A model generated the notes under the pieces. That model was not told the origin of the DNA. It did no database searches and saw only the letters and a program-made list of their open reading frames with translations. This document shows, piece by piece, positions 30,878 to 33,923 of a stretch of DNA of 33,923 nucleotides; the first letter of the stretch is position 1, and the number at the start of each line of letters is the position of its first letter. Source of the stretch: Candidatus Saccharimonadota bacterium (lineage in GTDB: Bacteria > Patescibacteria > Saccharimonadia > Saccharimonadales > Nanosyncoccaceae). Both the position numbers and the translations under genes were made by a program. The stretch lies in assembly GCA_017429465.1 (NCBI GenBank), contig JAFROU010000071.1:1-33923 (forward strand). Direction: 5' to 3'.

Positions 30878-32230
30878 TTAACCATATATTTTACCTCGAA
30901 TTGTATCAATTTGTTCACGTAAACCAAAATTAAGTTTTAAATCATTTTCAATTTTTTTAATTCCGTGCATTACAGTAGTATGATCCTTTACCCCAATTTC
31001 TACCGCAATTTTTGGAAAACTCATATTTAATTCTTCACGAAGAAGATACATAGCAACCTGTCTAGCAGTTTTAATATTAGAAACGCGACTCTTACTACAC
31101 ATCTCCTTAACCGATAATTGATAATGTTTTGCCACCTTATCAATTATTTGTTTAGCTGAAATAGAGCGTGAACCGTGTGCTCTAGGAGTAGCATATCCTT
31201 CATTTATTAATTCAAGTGGTGATAGACCGCGAAGATCAGAAAGAGCAATAATTTTACTAAGTTCACCTTCAAGATCTCGAATATTTGTTTTTACATTTTC
31301 TGCAATGTATTCAATAGCCTCATCTTCAATTTCATTACCGTTATAATCAGCCTTAGATCTAAGAATGGCACACTTATCTTCAAAGTTTGGCATCTGAAGA
31401 TCGATTGCTCCAGCCCAAGTTAATCTAGAAGCAAGACGTTCATCTAAGGTTTTAATCTCACTAGGTAGGCGATCGCTCGTTACTATTATCTGCTTATTAA
31501 GATTATACATATCATTAAAGATATTAAAAAATTGATCCTGACTCTGTGCCTTACCTACAATAAACTGAAAGTCATCAATTATTAATACATCTATATTACG
31601 GTATTTTTTAGAAAAATCATCACCCTTACCAGCTCTAATCAAACTAATAAACTCAGAATAAAACTGATTAGTAGTAACATATAATACCTTTAATTTAGGA
31701 TATTTAGTCTTAATTGCATTGCCAATTGCTTGCACTAAGTGAGTTTTACCAAGACCTGGACCACCATATAAGAAAAACGGATTATATTTAGTACCAGGGT
31801 TTTCAATAATATATTTAGCTTCGCTTACGGCTAAATCATTATTAGATCCAACCACAAAGTTTTCCATTGTATAACGGCTATTTAGGCCATCGTTATTATT
31901 AACAACAGACTTAATATCACTGATTTTTTTTGGAGTATTAATAACTGGCGTTCTAGAAGTAGTTTCTCTTGCCTTTACTGTCGGTTTATAATCAGAAATT
32001 ATATTACAGATATATTCTTTTACCTCTATATCATTATCTTCAAGAGCTTTAATAATAATAGACTTGTACTTACCATTAAATTGTTTTTGTTTTATAAAGT
32101 TATTGACGCCAATTACCACTGTTCCATTATTAACGGATACTAATGAAGAATCTTTGAAAAACGTAGAAAAGACGCTATTAGAAACATTTTGTTCAATCTC
32201 AGCAAGCACGTTTTTCCAAACGTCAAACAT
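30878..32230 (-). CDS. dnaA: Chromosomal replication initiator DnaA
   Basis: 450 aa AAA+ initiator that binds DnaA boxes and melts the origin. Domain I is at about 1-75 (DVWKNVLAEIEQ), followed by a short linker, then domain III with Walker A GGPGLGKT (156-163), Walker B LIIDDFQF and a TSDRLP sensor. Domain IV has the DNA-binding signature DHTTVMHGIKKIE near the C-terminus. A GGAGGAGG SD is 10 nt before the ATG, and a promoter lies upstream with a DnaA box over its -35, which suggests autoregulation. It heads the dnaA-dnaN-recF unit. Confidence 0.98.
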   Translation of the reverse strand: MFDVWKNVLAEIEQNVSNSVFSTFFKDSSLVSVNNGTVVIGVNNFIKQKQFNGKYKSIIIKALEDNDIEVKEYICNIISDYKPTVKARETTSRTPVINTPKKISDIKSVVNNNDGLNSRYTMENFVVGSNNDLAVSEAKYIIENPGTKYNPFFLYGGPGLGKTHLVQAIGNAIKTKYPKLKVLYVTTNQFYSEFISLIRAGKGDDFSKKYRNIDVLIIDDFQFIVGKAQSQDQFFNIFNDMYNLNKQIIVTSDRLPSEIKTLDERLASRLTWAGAIDLQMPNFEDKCAILRSKADYNGNEIEDEAIEYIAENVKTNIRDLEGELSKIIALSDLRGLSPLELINEGYATPRAHGSRSISAKQIIDKVAKHYQLSVKEMCSKSRVSNIKTARQVAMYLLREELNMSFPKIAVEIGVKDHTTVMHGIKKIENDLKLNFGLREQIDTIRGKIYG

Positions 32231-32267
32231 TTATCTGTAACCTCCTCCCCCACTTGATATTAACCTT

Positions 32268-32296
32268 ATTATATCAAAAGGAAAAAACTTTTCCAC
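32268..32296 (-). promoter_or_regulatory. dnaA promoter overlapped by a DnaA box
   Basis: Minus-strand TGA-TATAAT (box at 32273-32268). At 17-bp spacing the -35 position (32291-32296) falls inside the DnaA box TTTTCCACA at 32289-32297. The leader is about 30 nt and carries a strong SD. Confidence 0.7.
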
Positions 32297-32416
32297 AGTT
32301 TTTATCCTGTAATTTTTATTTTTTGATATATAAACAATTAACAGGGGATATTTTTTCCACAAATTCTACCATCTACCTAAAAACTGTGTGGAAAACTTCT
32401 TTAAAATTGTGGAAAT
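32289..32416. promoter_or_regulatory. Origin region B: DnaA-box cluster between dnaA and rpmH
   Basis: Four boxes: TTTTCCACA at 32289-32297 and 32353-32361 (plus), and TGTGGAAAA at 32387-32395 and TGTGGAAAT at 32408-32416 (minus orientation). They are separated by AT-rich DNA (32311-32340). The first two face the last two. This cluster and region A bracket dnaA, as in split origins such as that of Bacillus. Confidence 0.8.
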
Positions 32417-32419
32417 CTG

Positions 32420-32428
32420 TGCTATACT
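32420..32428 (+). promoter_or_regulatory. rpmH promoter next to a DnaA box
   Basis: TGC-TATACT. The DnaA box at 32408-32416 falls in the spacer just upstream, so DnaA binding could affect rpmH. The leader is about 35 nt and includes the palindrome CAAATATTTG (32433-32442). Confidence 0.6.
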
Positions 32429-32468
32429 ATAACAAATATTTGCAAATAATTAAAAAATAGGATCCATT

Positions 32469-32606
32469 ATGCCAAAACGCACATATCAGCCACATAAGCG
32501 CCAACGCAAAGTTGAACATGGCTTTATGAAGCGTAATGCTACCAAAAACGGTCGCCAAGTTCTTAAACGCCGCCGCATAAAAGGTCGCGCACGCCTCACT
32601 GCCTAA
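32469..32606 (+). CDS. rpmH: 50S ribosomal protein L34
   Basis: 45 aa, the normal size for bL34. It is a very basic protein that begins [19 protein letters not shown] and ends GRARLTA, with the classic GFMKRN and [15 protein letters not shown] blocks. It is part of the large ribosomal subunit. SD AGGA is 6 nt before the ATG. Its place next to dnaA, followed by rnpA and yidC, is the ancestral bacterial order. Confidence 0.97.
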   Translation: MPKRTYQPHKRQRKVEHGFMKRNATKNGRQVLKRRRIKGRARLTA

Positions 32607-32613
32607 AACATTT

Positions 32614-32642
32614 AACTCGAGGAATCTACCTCGAGTTTTTTG
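32614..32642 (+). terminator. rpmH terminator
   Basis: A perfect 9-bp stem AACTCGAGG/CCTCGAGTT with a 6-nt loop and a T-run. It separates rpmH from rnpA, which in many bacteria are co-transcribed. Confidence 0.92.
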
Positions 32643-32647
32643 TTATC

Positions 32648-32656
32648 TGATATAAT
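32648..32656 (+). promoter_or_regulatory. rnpA promoter, leaderless
   Basis: TGA-TATAAT ends 7 nt before the ATG at 32664. No SD. Confidence 0.7.
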
Positions 32657-32663
32657 ATAACTA

Positions 32664-33002
32664 ATGTTATCCAAAAAATATCGTTTTCATTCCCGTGGCG
32701 GAGTTAAATATACCTATCAAAAAGGGAAGACAGTCCGTACTCCAAAACTCTCGCTCATCTACGCTCCAAACGAGCGTGGTTTTCAACGCTTTGGTGTTGT
32801 TATATCTAAAAAGGTATTAAAATCTGCCGTCGGTCGTAATAGAATTCGCCGTCGTGTTTATGAGATTATAAGATTACACCGTGAACAATTTCCAGCTAAA
32901 ACTGATTTTATTTTTATTGTTTATAGCAAAGATTTATTAACAATGCCATTTGAGGAACTCTCCTCTCTTATCTCTCAACTATTACAAGAAAGTATGATAT
33001 AA
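32664..33002 (+). CDS. rnpA: Ribonuclease P protein component
   Basis: 112 aa, normal length. It is the basic protein partner of the catalytic RNase P RNA that trims tRNA 5' leaders. The family motif is SAVGRNRIRRRVYEIIR (RNR core at 57-64), after RFGVVISKK. An own -10 box ends 7 nt before the ATG. The yidC promoter overlaps its stop codon. Confidence 0.96.
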   Translation: MLSKKYRFHSRGGVKYTYQKGKTVRTPKLSLIYAPNERGFQRFGVVISKKVLKSAVGRNRIRRRVYEIIRLHREQFPAKTDFIFIVYSKDLLTMPFEELSSLISQLLQESMI

Positions 33003-33003
33003 T
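32995..33003 (+). promoter_or_regulatory. yidC promoter overlapping the rnpA stop
   Basis: TGA-TATAAT, in which the TAA of rnpA is part of the box. It ends 9 nt before the ATG at 33013. No SD. Confidence 0.6.
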
Positions 33004-33012
33004 TACTCTTAT

Positions 33013-33923
33013 ATGAGTATAAAGAGGTATATAATTACTGCTTTAGTAATTGCAGCAATCATAGCAATGTTTTTTGTTGGTGGACCATTTAATCTGATTG
33101 ATATGGTGATTGTCCGCCCTATTACTAACGTATTCTTTATTATTTATAGTTTAGTAGGAGATTTTGGTCTCGCAATCATTCTATTTACTGTCTTAGTTAA
33201 GGTCTGCATGTGGCCAATGACCAAAAAACAGCTCTATCAGACTAAACAGATGAGAAAAATCCAACCAGAATTAGCTCAAATTAAAAAGAACTGTGGTGGT
33301 AACCGTCAACTCGAGTCTCTCCAGATGATGGATCTTTATAAAAAATATAATATTAAACCATTCCGCTCCTTTTTATCACTCTTTATTCAATTGCCAATCT
33401 TCATCGCTCTGTTTACCGCTATTCGTGTTGTTGCAGCGCCAAGAGTAGATGATAATCTCTCACTTCGTGCCTATAGTTTTGTACAATTTGATCGTGTTAA
33501 AGAAGTGATTGAGCTTCAAAACAATTATCTTGCCGACACCGAAAACAACACCTATGATTTTCACCCACAGCTCTTTGGCCTAGTTGATTTAGATGTTACT
33601 GCCGGATTTAATTCATTTAGCGCCGTATTTATCTTATTCTGTGCTCTAGGCGCAGCATTACTCCAATATCTTGCCACTAAGCAACAAACATCATCTGGTA
33701 AATCTGAAAAGAAGAAAAAATTCCGCGAATTAATGAAAGAGGCCGCCGAAGGTAAAGAACCAGACCAGTCTGACATTAGCGCTTCTATGTCTGGTCAGAT
33801 GGCCGTAATGATGCCACTTATGATGCTGCTTATTACAATTAGACTTCAGGGAGCTATCGTCTTCTATTACTTTCTTTCCAGTCTAACTACCTTTATCCTC
33901 CAAAAATATATTCTTCACAAAGC
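33013..33923 (+). CDS. yidC: Membrane protein insertase YidC/Oxa1 (partial, cut by window end)
   Basis: 303 codons are present and the frame is open to the window end, so the C-terminus is missing. There is an N-terminal membrane helix (about 5-25), then the Oxa1-type core: a helix ending LFTVLVKVCMWPMTKKQ, a charged cytosolic loop QMRKIQPELAQIKKNC, then SFLSLFIQLPIFIALFTAI. A second cytosolic stretch is very charged (about 222-255, SEKKKKF). Hydrophobic helices AVMMPLMMLLITIRLQG and a final helix follow. It lacks the large periplasmic domain of Gram-negative YidC, as in Gram-positive forms. It inserts proteins, including probably the small pilins here, into the membrane. Position after rnpA confirms it. 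Confidence 0.95.
   Translation, partial: MSIKRYIITALVIAAIIAMFFVGGPFNLIDMVIVRPITNVFFIIYSLVGDFGLAIILFTVLVKVCMWPMTKKQLYQTKQMRKIQPELAQIKKNCGGNRQLESLQMMDLYKKYNIKPFRSFLSLFIQLPIFIALFTAIRVVAAPRVDDNLSLRAYSFVQFDRVKEVIELQNNYLADTENNTYDFHPQLFGLVDLDVTAGFNSFSAVFILFCALGAALLQYLATKQQTSSGKSEKKKKFRELMKEAAEGKEPDQSDISASMSGQMAVMMPLMMLLITIRLQGAIVFYYFLSSLTTFILQKYILHK

Noticed and set aside
30664..30927. Minus-strand 87-codon frame between dnaA and dnaN
   Set aside because: It lies over the DnaA-box cluster and overlaps the dnaA 3' end. Composition is that of AT-rich non-coding DNA (Lys/Leu/Phe/Tyr), and there is no SD.
1..33923. CRISPR arrays, insertion sequences, integrases or prophage
   Set aside because: No regularly spaced repeats, transposase or integrase motifs, or terminal inverted repeats were seen. 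The lysozyme-like domain at 26331 is part of a secreted host-gene module, not a phage.

Overview
The window looks like a piece of a small Candidatus Saccharibacteria (TM7) or closely related Patescibacteria/CPR chromosome, and it contains the replication origin. The evidence is the canonical recF-dnaN-dnaA // rpmH-rnpA-yidC order, very compact spacing, a reduced bacterial gene set, and a Gram-positive-style type IV secretion (T4SS) locus with PrgI, a split TraC/VirB4 ATPase, several two-helix pilins and modular cell-wall hydrolases. TGA is used as a real stop, in ATGA overlaps at 14521, 24479 and 25660. The code is therefore standard, which argues against the UGA=Gly CPR lineages. The taxonomic assignment is an inference from gene content; no search was run.

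Layout. 1-8.4 kb holds housekeeping genes: valS, tRNA-Gln, a CYTH protein, a TetR-type regulator, a MurE-like ligase without the usual N-terminal domain, a degenerate Mur-ligase-like protein, tRNA-Arg(GCG), tRNA-Ser(CGA), a DUF4190-like membrane protein, a HIT protein and a TrmA/RlmD-family methyltransferase. 8.5-11.8 kb holds a small unknown gene, the CIRCE-controlled groES-groEL operon and two lineage-type hypothetical proteins. 11.9-15.2 kb holds tRNA-Ser(GCT), five paralogous VirB2/TrbC-like pilins (one on +, four in a - operon), comF and hsp20. 15.3-28.5 kb, all on +, is the T4SS and envelope region: a TrbL/VirB6-like channel protein, PrgI, a TraC-like N-terminal half and a VirB4 ATPase half, an 899-aa single-pass membrane protein, and two 'cell-wall hydrolase + PEGA-type membrane protein' pairs. 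28.5-32.2 kb is dnaA-dnaN-recF on the - strand. 32.2-33.9 kb is rpmH, rnpA and a yidC cut by the window end.

How it works together. The pilins, channel, PrgI, the split VirB4 and the two dual-domain hydrolases plausibly form an envelope-spanning pilus or secretion machine. A reduced epibiont could use it to attach to host cells and to exchange material or DNA; comF would fit with DNA uptake. The origin has DnaA-box clusters on both sides of dnaA, and a DnaA-trio-like repeat next to dnaN.

Regulatory style. At least thirteen genes that begin a transcript have a -10 box (mostly an extended TGN-TATAAT) ending only 6-9 nt before the start codon, usually exactly 6. This predicts leaderless mRNAs. 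Genes inside operons instead carry clear Shine-Dalgarno (SD) sequences. Most transcription units end in well-formed hairpins with U-tracts, several of them bidirectional and two of them overlapping coding sequence.
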